From the NCBI GenBank assembly GCA_041399155.1, contig JAWKTI010000006.1, positions 62,001-126,000 on the forward strand: a stretch of DNA of 64,000 nucleotides, written 5' to 3'. The notes beneath the pieces are model-generated. The model saw only the letters and a list, made by a program, of their open reading frames with translations, did no database searches and was not told where the DNA came from. A program made the translations under genes and the position numbers. Every line of letters starts with the position of its first letter. Within the stretch, counting starts at the first letter, position 1. Below are positions 26,678-37,590 of the stretch, piece after piece. Source of the stretch: Zavarzinella sp. Lineage in GTDB: Bacteria > Planctomycetota > Planctomycetia > Gemmatales > Gemmataceae.

Positions 26678-27029
26678 GTGCCACCCCTGAACCTGTTGTT
26701 CATTCAGAAAGCTGAAATTACCTGTTATTTTGATGTTTTGTCAGAAAATACGAGGGGGTGTACGTCACTGACAGTACACTTCTCTAGTTCGGGAAATGAT
26801 GCTTGTCAATGGGAAGTAAGCACGATTTGCAAGTTCATCTTTCACAACAAATTCACATCAGATGTTAGCAAAATAGCTGCCTGAATCCTGTAAGCGAGAG
26901 CAGAATTTTTCTTCTGATAGCAGAAAGGTGTCCATTTGTTTCCCTCACCTGGTGCCTCAACCATGGCGTATTCCTTGGGGAGGATTTTTCCGTCGCTCTT
27001 GGTCAGGGCTCGTATTGTCAGTCCACAGA
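26678..27029. other. Intergenic region, no gene seen
   Basis: About 350 bp of AT-rich sequence between the small membrane protein gene and the purC stop. No RNA gene, clear terminator or repeat was recognised. It probably includes the promoter of the small protein gene and the 3' untranslated part of purC. Confidence 0.5.
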
Positions 27030-27902
27030 TCAGACAAGACGTTGCCCACTTAGCCGTTCCAGTGCTTCCAGGTACTTTTCCCGCGACTGTGCCACGATAT
27101 CCGCTGGCAGTTCTGGTGGGGGTGAATTTCGATCCCAGGTGGTGCGGAGAAGCCAGTCGCGGACAAACTGCTTATCGAACGATACTTGCGACCTGCCTGG
27201 CTGGTAGTCGTCCATCGGCCAGAAACGGGAACTGTCCGGTGTCAGCACTTCGTCGATGAGAATAATCTCATTGTTTGCCGTGCGGCCCCACTCGAACTTG
27301 GTATCAGCCAGAATCAGCCCTTTAGTGCGTGCATACGCACGTGCACGTTCATAGATGTCCAGGCTGCGGTCGCGAAGAATGGTCGCATCGTGCTCACCAA
27401 TCAGGTTCTGCATCGTTGCAAACGAAATATTTTCATCATGGCTGCCCATGGCGGCCTTGGTGGCGGGGGTAAAAATAGCTGGTTCCAACATCGCGGATTC
27501 CGGTAAACCTGCGGGCAGTTGTACCCCACAGACAGCACCTGTTTTCTGGTAATCTACCCAGCCAGAGCCAGCAAGATATCCACGGATGACGCACTCCACG
27601 GGAAAAACAGTGGTCTTTTGCACCAGCATCGAACGTCCCGCAAACTCTTCCCGCTGAAAGGGTTGCGGAAAATCGGCCAGGTCAGAACTGATCAGGTGAT
27701 TCCCCACGCCGAGCCAGCGGAACCAGAACAGGCTCATCTGCGTCAGGATCTTTCCCTTATCCGGAATCCGGGTGGGCAAAATCCAGTCGAACGCACTAAT
27801 GCGGTCGCTGGCAACCAACAATAATCGTTCGCCCAGATCGTAGACGTAGCGAACTTTCCCCTGGTGGACAGGAAACCCTGGTATTACTGGCAAATCATTC
27901 AT
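27030..27902 (-). CDS. purC: Phosphoribosylaminoimidazole-succinocarboxamide synthase
   Basis: A 290-residue SAICAR synthase that joins CAIR and aspartate using ATP in purine synthesis. Signature parts are [44 protein letters not shown] and [11 protein letters not shown], followed by [15 protein letters not shown]. The length fits the longer class found in planctomycetes and yeast-like forms. I chose the ATG at 27902 because it gives [18 protein letters not shown]; the extra nine residues upstream are not conserved-looking. It diverges from the gene at 28006, with a shared 103-bp promoter region. Confidence 0.95.
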   Translation of the reverse strand: MNDLPVIPGFPVHQGKVRYVYDLGERLLLVASDRISAFDWILPTRIPDKGKILTQMSLFWFRWLGVGNHLISSDLADFPQPFQREEFAGRSMLVQKTTVFPVECVIRGYLAGSGWVDYQKTGAVCGVQLPAGLPESAMLEPAIFTPATKAAMGSHDENISFATMQNLIGEHDATILRDRSLDIYERARAYARTKGLILADTKFEWGRTANNEIILIDEVLTPDSSRFWPMDDYQPGRSQVSFDKQFVRDWLLRTTWDRNSPPPELPADIVAQSREKYLEALERLSGQRLV

Positions 27903-28005
27903 GAGAAAAACTTCATTAAGCTGTCGCATTAATTATTGGGCTTGACCGATATTCAGGGCATTTGCTTAAATACATCCCACTCGAACCAGGAAGGTCAAGA
28001 GTTTC

Positions 28006-28770
28006 ATGTTGCAAGATAGCATACGAAGTCCCTGGGCAGATGCCGAAACGATTCCCACCTACATGGGAGTGCGAACTCCCGCCGACGAAATACTGGCGAA
28101 TTACCTGTCCGAAGGGTATCAGTTGGTTGCGGAAGGCTTTGCCCCTTCCGAAGTGGACAAAATTTGTCTGAAAAGCGGTTTTCGATTCGGCCCACTGACT
28201 TTTATGGATGGGATCGGCTTTGAAACTATTGCACGCTGGATCACTCGACGTGCGGAACACTGGCAAACCGACGTCATTAATCTGACATTTAAGCGAATAT
28301 TTGCTTCATTTGGCTCGAACGTGCCGGAGAACGAAGGCTTTTACCGTCGCACGTGGCTGGGAAAACGCGACAATCACGTTCTGCGGATGTTGGTCTGGCG
28401 AGATTTTCTGCCTTATTCCAGACCATACTACCGACAGGGCAGCGACCTGGACCACCAGCACGTGCTGCGCCGTATTCAGTTTCGGCTGATGAATCTGGCG
28501 GGTAACCTGTTAGCAGATGATTTTTATGGCACGCCAGAGCAGATTGATGCACAGTGCCGTTTGTTATTAGGCACACAAACAGGCACGTGGGCACCATTTA
28601 CAATGATTGACGAACTTGGTGCTATGAATGTTGCAGAAGAATTGCAATTAATGAGTTCACGTTACGGTCGGCGGTTTCAGGTATCGGATGAATTGTATCG
28701 CCGGGCAGAAGCGAACGAACCATTTTTCCCCACAGTGGGGGTACCACAAAACATCCGCACCGCAGCGTAA
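28006..28770 (+). CDS. Stand-alone 3-hydroxyacyl-CoA dehydrogenase C-terminal-like protein
   Basis: A 254-residue protein built of two related helical halves. The first (TPADEILANYLSEGYQLVAEG... FGPLTFMDGIGFETIARW) and second (RIQFRLMNLAGNLLADDF ... TWAPFTMIDELGAMNVAEEL) each resemble the C-terminal helical domain of FadB/FadJ-type 3-hydroxyacyl-CoA dehydrogenases. The NENEGFY region recalls the SGKGFY linker of those enzymes. The NAD-binding and enoyl-CoA hydratase domains are absent. It may be a partner subunit of a split beta-oxidation enzyme or a binding protein without dehydrogenase activity. It is divergent to purC. Confidence 0.55.
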   Translation: MLQDSIRSPWADAETIPTYMGVRTPADEILANYLSEGYQLVAEGFAPSEVDKICLKSGFRFGPLTFMDGIGFETIARWITRRAEHWQTDVINLTFKRIFASFGSNVPENEGFYRRTWLGKRDNHVLRMLVWRDFLPYSRPYYRQGSDLDHQHVLRRIQFRLMNLAGNLLADDFYGTPEQIDAQCRLLLGTQTGTWAPFTMIDELGAMNVAEELQLMSSRYGRRFQVSDELYRRAEANEPFFPTVGVPQNIRTAA

Positions 28771-28797
28771 ACTACTTCCTAATCAATCGACAGTTCC

Positions 28798-31389
<2,592 letters not shown>

Positions 31390-31476
31390 TCAGTGCGGGA
31401 AGGTCATTTATTTAAATTGTATACATATATTCAGTTAATGCAAGCTTTTTCACCAATTTTTCATTAATTTATTCTT

Positions 31477-32222
31477 TGTGGAGCACAAGGGCTGGATCGA
31501 TGCCTAGGATTTGATCCCCGGCGACCGCTTCCTTTCGCACGACGGACAGTGGATAGCGATTGAAGAAATCTTTGATCCGGGGCGAATGGGAAACAGTCTA
31601 TAATTTAAGAATCGCCGATCACCACACGTACTTCGTGGGGGATGAAACGTGGGGCTTCAGCGCCTGGGCGCATAATGCTTGTACGCCTGAGGAGCTGGTT
31701 AAATCTTACCAGAAGCTTGCGAGAGAGGGTGCTGACACCACAGCCTTTCGAACGGGTGTCATCGAAGAAGTTTTCGGGGTGACAGGGCCCCGACGTCCAG
31801 GTGACACTCTCTTTGAACATCTTGGAGTCGACACAAGCCACCCCGTCGCTCTTCACTCTTTCTCTGATGGTACGGGGGCCAAAAGGAACCACATCATCTA
31901 CGTCTTCAAAGATGGGGACACGATAGTTTACACTGGGAGAGCGAGTGGTCGTGGTACTCCCGAACAAGTTCTCCGAGGCAGGATTTCCCGTGGTCACGAT
32001 CACTGGCGAGATGGATTGACGCGCGAAGTAGTGGAGGTATTGCCAAGCAAGAGGGCTGTTCAGGGAGCTGAGGAGGTGTACCGCCTCGGCTATGGGGAGC
32101 GCATACATCTTGAGAACGTTGATCCTGCCCTCAGCTACAAGACCGTAGACCGTGCTAATGAGTCGATTACTAAGATTCAAGCATACTTGGACGTGATACG
32201 TGCCAGGACGTCCGGCAACTAA
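31477..32222 (+). pseudogene. Orphan HINT-toxin cassette 1, GIY-YIG (URI)-like toxin tip
   Basis: The first 200 bp encode the second half of a pretoxin HINT domain (HKGWIDA, GEWETVYNLRIADHHTYFVG, FSAWAHN), but a TAG lies in it (DA-stop-DLIPGDRF) and one extra G in GATCCGGGGCGAATGG shifts the frame. After the AHN cleavage site an intact 182-residue toxin domain follows. HIIYVFKDGDTIVYTGRASG, GRISRGHDHW and AVQGAEEVYRLGY match the order of GIY-YIG/URI nuclease motifs (two Tyr blocks, Arg/His, Glu). The start of the open part (31560) is not a convincing gene start. It is followed by an intact immunity candidate at 32235. A broken relative lies at 36940-37210. Confidence 0.7.
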
Positions 32223-32234
32223 CGAGGGAAAAAC

Positions 32235-32501
32235 ATGCATGTATTCATCTATTACTTCTCGAAACTTGGAGTTCCGCGTGATGATCTCGAATCAGCTATC
32301 GAAGATTTCCTTGGTAGCCGTGGAGAGGTCACCGGAGGTGGCGGTGGGGCGACAGGCGGTAACATCGATATTGAGATTGAAAGCGAAGACGCTGAGCAGG
32401 TCATTGATGAGCTTCGAGAGTTCCTACGATCAATGACTATGCCGCTAGACACGATATTTGATGTGGAGGGCCGCCGAAAAAACCTTTATGACAAGCCTTG
32501 A
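32235..32501 (+). CDS. Putative immunity protein for cassette 1
   Basis: An 88-residue acidic protein (MHVFIYYFSKLGVPRDDLES... IDIEIESEDAEQVIDELREFL) with a Gly-rich loop (TGGGGGATGG). The ATG is preceded by a GAGGG ribosome site, 12 bp after the toxin stop. Position, size and acidity fit an immunity partner of the URI-like toxin. No named immunity family is recognised. It seems intact although the toxin upstream cannot be made from its own HINT frame. Confidence 0.55.
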   Translation: MHVFIYYFSKLGVPRDDLESAIEDFLGSRGEVTGGGGGATGGNIDIEIESEDAEQVIDELREFLRSMTMPLDTIFDVEGRRKNLYDKP

Positions 32502-32725
32502 TACAAGAATGCTTCAACGATTGCAGCCTAAGTGCACGTCGGATGAAGACCGACTGTATCCCATTTCGTCCCACGGTGGATACCAGATCCTATGTGGTCG
32601 AATTGAGAACTATCAAGTGCTTGACTTCCCAACGCGTGCAGCAATCGATTGAGAATGCGTTAGCTGACTTGCCGCGAATGTCTCCAGAACAGGTTGCACA
32701 GTTCTTGAAACAGGCAGGAGGTTGA
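32498..32725 (+). pseudogene. Unidentified remnant after immunity gene 1
   Basis: A 75-codon frame opens at a TTG that overlaps the stop of the immunity gene and ends with ALADLPRMSPEQVAQFLKQ. There is no ATG start. A second frame over the same stretch (32458-32652) reads equally well at its centre, so one frameshift is likely. It may be the end of another toxin tip that belonged with the small gene at 32728. No function can be given. Confidence 0.35.
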
Positions 32726-32727
32726 CA

Positions 32728-33037
32728 GTGACTACCGAGTTTTACATCGCAAGCATTGAACCCATCAAGGAGGGTTTGGTCCTCCGAGGAGCGGCAGATG
32801 GAAAAATCCGCCGTGATACAGGTTTTTACACGACTCTGTACTAGGATTGCAGTAAAAGATACCAATGGTATTAGTTTAGAGCAGATCGGAAGCCCAAAAG
32901 CAGTCCAAGTGAACATGCTGAAGCTGATTACATACGAAGCGGAGGTCGAAGAACTCTACGACCAAACCGGAGCCGTTATTGTTACTGGCGAAGGATTGGA
33001 CCTCATCAAGGCTGGCGACACCCTCTGTGTCGAGTGA
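32728..33037 (+). pseudogene. Small translation-factor domain II-like protein, frameshifted
   Basis: A GTG at 32728 opens TTEFYIASIEPIKEGLVLRG-ADGKIRRDTGFY, which stops at the TAG at 32842. The neighbouring frame continues to 33037 with IAVKDTNGISLEQIG and TGAVIVTGEGLDLIKAGDTL. Joined, the roughly 100 residues look like the beta-barrel domain II of EF-Tu/EF-G (GLVLRG-x-DGKIRxGD ... V-x-GEGLDLIKAGDTL). In the cassette row it stands in an immunity position. A single indel near 32820-32844 breaks it. The domain call is from pattern reading only. Confidence 0.45.
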
Positions 33038-33218
33038 AGGCAGAAACACTGTTTTGCTGTCAACCTGCTGCCAGCTCAGCATTTGCGGCACGGTGCATTG
33101 CATCTCCTTGGCTAAGCAACAGAGTGGGTCTTAATCCCGCTTTTGCATGGCCGGTGTCGCAAAATTGCATTCTCTTTGGGAAGTTAGAGCACGCCAGCCT
33201 GCTGCGAGCATCCGTTTG

Positions 33219-34017
33219 ATGTGGAGAATAAGGGCTGGATTGATGCACAGGATTTGATCCCCGGCGACTGCTTCCTTTCGCACGACGGACAGTGGATAGC
33301 GATTGAGGAAATCTTTGATTCCGGCGAATGGGAAACCGTCTATAATTTAAGAATCGCCGACCACCACACGTACTTCGTGGGCGATGCAACGTGGGGCTTC
33401 AGCGCCTGGGCGCATAATGCTGGGAACGACTACTTAACTGAGGGGGGTTCAGAGAAAACCGGATCATTATCGAGAAGACAATTGACTGAACTGGGAAGAA
33501 TCTTCCGTCACTTGGATGCCGATACCCAAGCCTATCTGATCCAAGAGTTGAGAGGCAAAGGTGCCATTGACGCTGACAGTGCAAGCCGATTGCAAAATCA
33601 ATACGTTGCAGCGTGTTGTCGATCAGGCTGCTTTGGATGTTCAAAACAACCCCGCACTGTTGCGAAGGCTGCTGACACCAGAAGAGAGGCAAACTACTGA
33701 AAAGATGAGAGCCTTAAACATGGGGAAGGCGATTGAGAGACGTGTCGATGAACTGATTGCAGCAGATCCCGAGCTTCATGGTGTGTTCCCACAGCGTCAG
33801 GTGACATACCGAGATGGCGCAGGGGAGGCCCGAGGTTACATTGATTGGGTGGACAATCAGGGAGCTTATTACGACGCCACAACACTGGGTCTTGAACAGC
33901 CTCACCTTGATCGACCCTACGGTCGGAGATTGGGCATCGCAATTTGGCGCGGCAATGGAGGAGAGTCATGGACGAACTCTCATTGGGGGTAGATTAATCA
34001 ACTATGGAATACCATAA
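33219..34017 (+). pseudogene. Orphan HINT-toxin cassette 2, possible REase-like toxin tip
   Basis: The first 200 bp encode an intact second half of HINT (ENKGWIDAQDLIPGDCFLSHDGQWIAIEEIF through FSAWAHNAG) with no N-terminal half. The toxin tip then starts NDYLTEGGSEKTGSLSRRQL. A frameshift near 33600 moves to TLQRVVDQAALDVQNNPALL, MGKAIERRVDELIAADPEL and GYIDWVDNQGAYYDATT. A second one near 33890 moves to DPTVGDWASQFGAAMEESHG and ends at 34017. The E-x-D-Y/D motif style is compatible with a restriction-endonuclease-fold nuclease, but this is weak. Its end overlaps the next gene by 14 bp, as in real toxin-immunity pairs. Confidence 0.6.
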
Positions 34018-34714
34018 CCAAGATTTTAGATTGGTTCGCTTTGAATCTGGAGGTCAGTTTGAGAATGTCAAATTTCTCGAGTGCAGTTTTTTTCGATGTG
34101 TCCTCGAGCCTCGCGCAGCGCGGGGACGCTTGGAACTCGAAGATAGAATTGTGTTTAACAATTGCCACTTGCAGAACTGCACCGAAGATCACTGTCTTGT
34201 TGGGCCTGCTATTTTTCGCAATTGCTCGATAGATGGATTGCGGACGCAAGAAGGGGGCATACGTATTGACGGTGCTTTGTTTGATCAAGTCACCATCAAG
34301 GGAGATGTTGGCACCTTCCGTGTGATGTCAGACGCAACTTGTATCGAGTTGGAATTTGATGCCGCACTTCATCAGGCTAATCGAGATTTATACGCTGATG
34401 TAGATTGGGCGATTGACATTTCAACTGCCTTTGCCAAAGACCTGACTCTGTACGGTATTCCGCCAGAACTCATCCGATACGATCCACAACGGCAAGCCAT
34501 CGTTCGCCGCAAGAACGTAGAACATAGCTTTTCCACTGCCATCGAAGCCTGTGGCAAGACCATCTTTGGAGTTTGCATCGATAATTTGAGGTATTTTCCC
34601 AATGCTGATAACGTCTGCTTCACTACTCCGTCGAATGGTGATGTGGAGTCTCACAACAAGGTAATTTCTGAATTGCGCAGATTAGGCTTTGCGGACGAAG
34701 CACCTAGAACATAG
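34004..34714 (+). CDS. Putative immunity protein for cassette 2, beta-helix-like
   Basis: A 236-residue cytosolic protein. The N-terminal half has repeated short units such as FENVKFLECSFFRCVLE and IVFNNCHLQNCTEDHCLVG and AIFRNCSIDGL, a pattern like the pentapeptide-type right-handed beta-helix. The C-terminal half is alpha/beta without known motifs. The ATG lies inside the end of toxin cassette 2, so translation was probably coupled. No named immunity family was recognised; the role is inferred from position. Confidence 0.55.
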   Translation: MEYHNQDFRLVRFESGGQFENVKFLECSFFRCVLEPRAARGRLELEDRIVFNNCHLQNCTEDHCLVGPAIFRNCSIDGLRTQEGGIRIDGALFDQVTIKGDVGTFRVMSDATCIELEFDAALHQANRDLYADVDWAIDISTAFAKDLTLYGIPPELIRYDPQRQAIVRRKNVEHSFSTAIEACGKTIFGVCIDNLRYFPNADNVCFTTPSNGDVESHNKVISELRRLGFADEAPRT

Positions 34715-34813
34715 TTGGCCTGCGGAAGACGATTCCGTAGTGAATTCATGGATTAGCTACTATTTAGCTCTTGGTGTGGTCCTCACCCCGGCAAACATCG
34801 TTCGTTATCTTGT

Positions 34814-35942
34814 ATGTTCGCAGAGGCAGTCAACGTCACGGTTAATGGTCTGAAGCCGCAGAAGCTAGATTCAACTTATAGTTTCAAAATAAATATGTTT
34901 CGCCGCGGGCACTCCGTTGCTGGCTCCCGTAATATTGAGGATTTCAAGGTTGGTGAATTGGTTCTATCTCGCAATGAATACGACTCAACCGCGCCGATTG
35001 AAATTAAGGTTGTCGAAGAAGTATTTGTCAGACTGGCACCGATTCTTTCAATTCACGTTCATGGCCAGGTAATTAATACTACCGGGGAGCATCCGTTTTA
35101 TGTGGAGAATAAGGGCTGGATCGATGGATATCCATTGAGGATATCTTTGATACAGGCGAATGGGAAACCGTCTATAATTTGAGAATCGCCGACCACCACA
35201 CGTACTTCGTGGGCTCCGACGAGTGGGGCTTCAGCGCCTGGGCACATAACGCGGGGAGTGAATATTTTGACCTCAATGAAATCACAGACTTTGCAGGAGG
35301 TAATCGGGGCGCACGCGAACAGGCTTACGAAGCAGCAGATCCAAGTCTGTTTGACCCTCGGGTGTTTGACGAGGCCAATCGTCCAATTAAGTTGAGCGAG
35401 AGCGAATTGATAGCCTTGCGGAGCCAAATCGTTGCTGGGGAAGAAACGGTGTTTACTCCCCACACGAAGTACATGACGCCAGATGGTTCGGTTCACATGA
35501 CGGATGGAACTGGACGTTTGGTCAAAACATCGTTCAAGGTTGATGAACATTCGTTAAATCCGCCGAATTCCAGGGTTGCAAGATCTTCTCATACCGAACC
35601 GTTCGGGGAATCGTTGAGTGGTGTGCCGGGAGACATCGGATTCCATTTACGTGCTGATACACTACAAGGATCGCCATTCTATACCAATTTGGTGCCGGGG
35701 AACACGAAACTCAACAATGGAGCGTTCAAATCTTTGGAAACTAAGTGGAAATCAGCAGCCAACGTGGACATACGGTTGATGTCGAGATAATGCTAGAGTA
35801 TGGTCAGTTGAGCAGCATTCGCCCAGACGCTTTCAACGTAAGGTTCTCGTTCTGCGGCCGTACTTTTACAAAACGATTTGTAAACGAAGCTCAAGGTAAA
35901 CTCGATCCTGTCTTCAAAGCCGATGTCCTCGGGGCAATCTAA
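34814..35942 (+). pseudogene. Orphan HINT-toxin cassette 3, DNA/RNA non-specific endonuclease tip
   Basis: HINT residues run from NIEDFKVGELVLSRNEYDS and EEVFVRLAPILSIHVHGQV through TTGEHPFYVENKGWID. A 49-bp deletion then shifts the frame at about 35120, and the HINT end (RIADHHTYFVG... FSAWAHNAG) continues in another frame from 35125 on. The toxin tip contains GDIGFHLRADTLQG, YTNLVPGNTKLNNGAFKSLE and, after a second frameshift near 35760, GHTVDVEIMLEYG and SIRPDAFNVRFSF. This is the pattern of the Endonuclea_NS_2-type nucleases (catalytic His, NLVP-N-x-N). No Cys is seen at the HINT N-terminus. A YezG-like immunity gene follows 12 bp later. Confidence 0.8.
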
Positions 35943-35954
35943 CTGGAGCAACAA

Positions 35955-36323
35955 ATGTCTTCATCACCTAAGCTGAATCTGTTTTCCGAAATCCTTCGTC
36001 GAATGGCTGCCGCTGTAATGCAGTTGATACGGAATAACGTGAGCGTGGAATGGCAATCCGCTTATTTGGATGTTCGAGGCTCGACAGATGGCACTTCGCA
36101 GTCGATGAAAATCCGAGCAGTTCTATCAACCGGCGAAGTTGTTTCAGTGAAAACAAACAGCCTGATCGAGAAGATTGTGGGTGAAGTTTGGAGAATCAAA
36201 GATGAGGTGTTTTCTCCACAATGGTTTGGGCTGCGTCTTGACTTGAGTAGTAATGGCGAATGCGATGCGAAGTATAATTATGATCCGCAGTGCGATGAAG
36301 ATGACTCGTTCTACGATGAATAA
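35955..36323 (+). CDS. YezG/DUF600-like immunity protein for cassette 3
   Basis: A 122-residue acidic protein with an SD-like GGAG before its ATG. The middle has VEWQSAYLDVRGSTDGTSQS and the end has WFGLRLDLSSNGECDAKYNYD, the conserved core of the YezG/DUF600 immunity family, finishing with an acidic tail. In Bacillus subtilis YezG neutralises YeeF, whose toxin end is a nuclease of the same class as the one encoded upstream here. The match of toxin type and immunity type supports both calls. The gene appears intact. Confidence 0.7.
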   Translation: MSSSPKLNLFSEILRRMAAAVMQLIRNNVSVEWQSAYLDVRGSTDGTSQSMKIRAVLSTGEVVSVKTNSLIEKIVGEVWRIKDEVFSPQWFGLRLDLSSNGECDAKYNYDPQCDEDDSFYDE

Positions 36324-36518
36324 TCGTCCAATGCTAAACATAGTCGCCGCTGTTGCTCCAGACCAACTGTGCCGCTGTCAGCCCCTTGCACGCTCAGCAT
36401 TACCGGCTCGTTGCAGGGCATCACCTCAGTATCAGAACAACTTCCTATCAAGTTCTTGAAAGAGAAGTCAGTCTGCCGATTACTGCAAGTCAATTCGCAG
36501 AGGCTGAACCGCGTTCTA

Positions 36519-37210
36519 TGTCAGCATCAAGTGCGAACCAGACCTTGCCGAACTCCTCTTCAAACTCTTCTCTGTCCATGAATTTAGAGGAATTTGTAGT
36601 CGGTGAATTGGTTCTATCTCGCGATGAATACAACTCAACAGCACCAATTGAAGCGAAGGTTGTCGAAGAAGTATTTGTAAGACTGCGCCGATTCTTAGTA
36701 TTCACGTTCGTGGCCAGGTAATTAATACCACTGGGAACACCCATTCTATGTGGAGAATAAGGGCTGGATCGATGCACAGGATTTGATCCCCGGCGACCGC
36801 TTCCTGTCGCACGATGATCGATGGATATCCATAGAGGAAATCTTTGATACAGGCGAATGGGAAACCGTCTATAATTTAAGAATCGCCGACCACCACACCT
36901 ACTTCGTCGCCTGCGAGAGGTGGGGCTTCAGCGCCTGGTCGCACAACAGGTGTACGCCTGAGGCCCATGTTAAGTTTTACCAGAAACTGGCTGAACGGGG
37001 CTGATGCCACAGCCTTTCGAAGGGGTGTCATCGAAAAGGTTTTCGGTGACGTGGCTCCTACGATCAGGTGATGCTTACTTTGAACATCTTGGAGTCGACA
37101 CGAATCACCCTGTCGATCTTCTTCACTTCGCCGTTAGTACGTAGTCTAAAAAGCGCCAATTCTTCGAAGCGGGAACCGATGGAGATGACCTAACGCGACA
37201 TTCAGTCATT
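36519..37210 (+). pseudogene. Orphan HINT-toxin cassette 4, decayed copy of the cassette 1 toxin
   Basis: The HINT part starts MNLEEFVVGELVLSRDEYNS and shifts frame near 36690 at EEVFVRL-RRFL. It resumes as ENKGWIDAQDLIPGDRFLSH through WGFSAWSHNRCTPEAHVKFYQKLAERG, where a stop follows at 37002. Beyond it, out-of-frame sequence still matches cassette 1: a block equivalent to AFRTGVIEEVFG, another to FEHLGVDTSHPV, and after a gap one equivalent to DGLTREVV at about 37186. So the toxin tip is a broken relative of the URI-like toxin. No immunity gene follows; a dispersed-repeat hairpin at 37231 ends the island. Confidence 0.7.
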
Positions 37211-37230
37211 CGCATCTTGCGACAAGCGTC

Positions 37231-37249
37231 ATTCCCGCGCGTCAGGAAT
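37231..37249 (-). repeat. Dispersed ATTCCCGC hairpin repeat, decayed copy D
   Basis: On the minus strand the core reads ATTCCTGACGCGCGGGAAT, flanked by CTCGG before it and GACGCTTGT after it, like the copy at 3070-3089 (CTGG ... GGCGTTTGT). It marks the right edge of the cassette row. Confidence 0.5.
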
Positions 37250-37536
37250 CCGAGTTTCACACGAAAACGATGTTGCCTGCCAACTCAGCACGGTGGGTCC
37301 TATTACACGACTAATGAATAGTTGATTGATAATTTAATGAAATTTTACTCACTGAAGTCGATCAGGCAAGAAGCAAAAGGTGAGGGTTTTCTCATCTTCA
37401 TGCCGGGGTGGGAATATTTTGGCTGAAACTGTGAAAAAATGATGCTCGAACAGACACTTTTCCCCACCACGCTGGGTAAGATTGGTTATAACGGTTAAAG
37501 TCGGGTGCATTTTATCTGTTTTAACATAATCCCCGT

Positions 37537-37565
37537 TGACATCATTAGACCGATCAGTCTAAATT
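37537..37565 (+). promoter_or_regulatory. Promoter with palindromic TetR-type operator
   Basis: TTGACA at 37537-37542 and TAAATT at 37560-37565 are spaced 17 bp. Between and overlapping them is TTAGACCGATCAGTCTAA (37545-37562), a near-perfect palindrome of the AGAC-N6-GTCT form often used by TetR/AcrR repressors. The site is 29-46 bp upstream of the TetR gene start, so self-repression of the regulator and the exporter operon behind it is likely. The link is inferred from position and symmetry. Confidence 0.65.
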
Positions 37566-37590
37566 ACCATATCTCGTGGAATTTTCCGTA

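Noticed and set aside
31477..36955. Repeated HINT segments taken as a possible CRISPR or satellite array
   Set aside because: The repeats are coding, about 150-200 bp, spaced 1.75 kb apart and diverged. They are protein domains and not short spacer-separated repeats.
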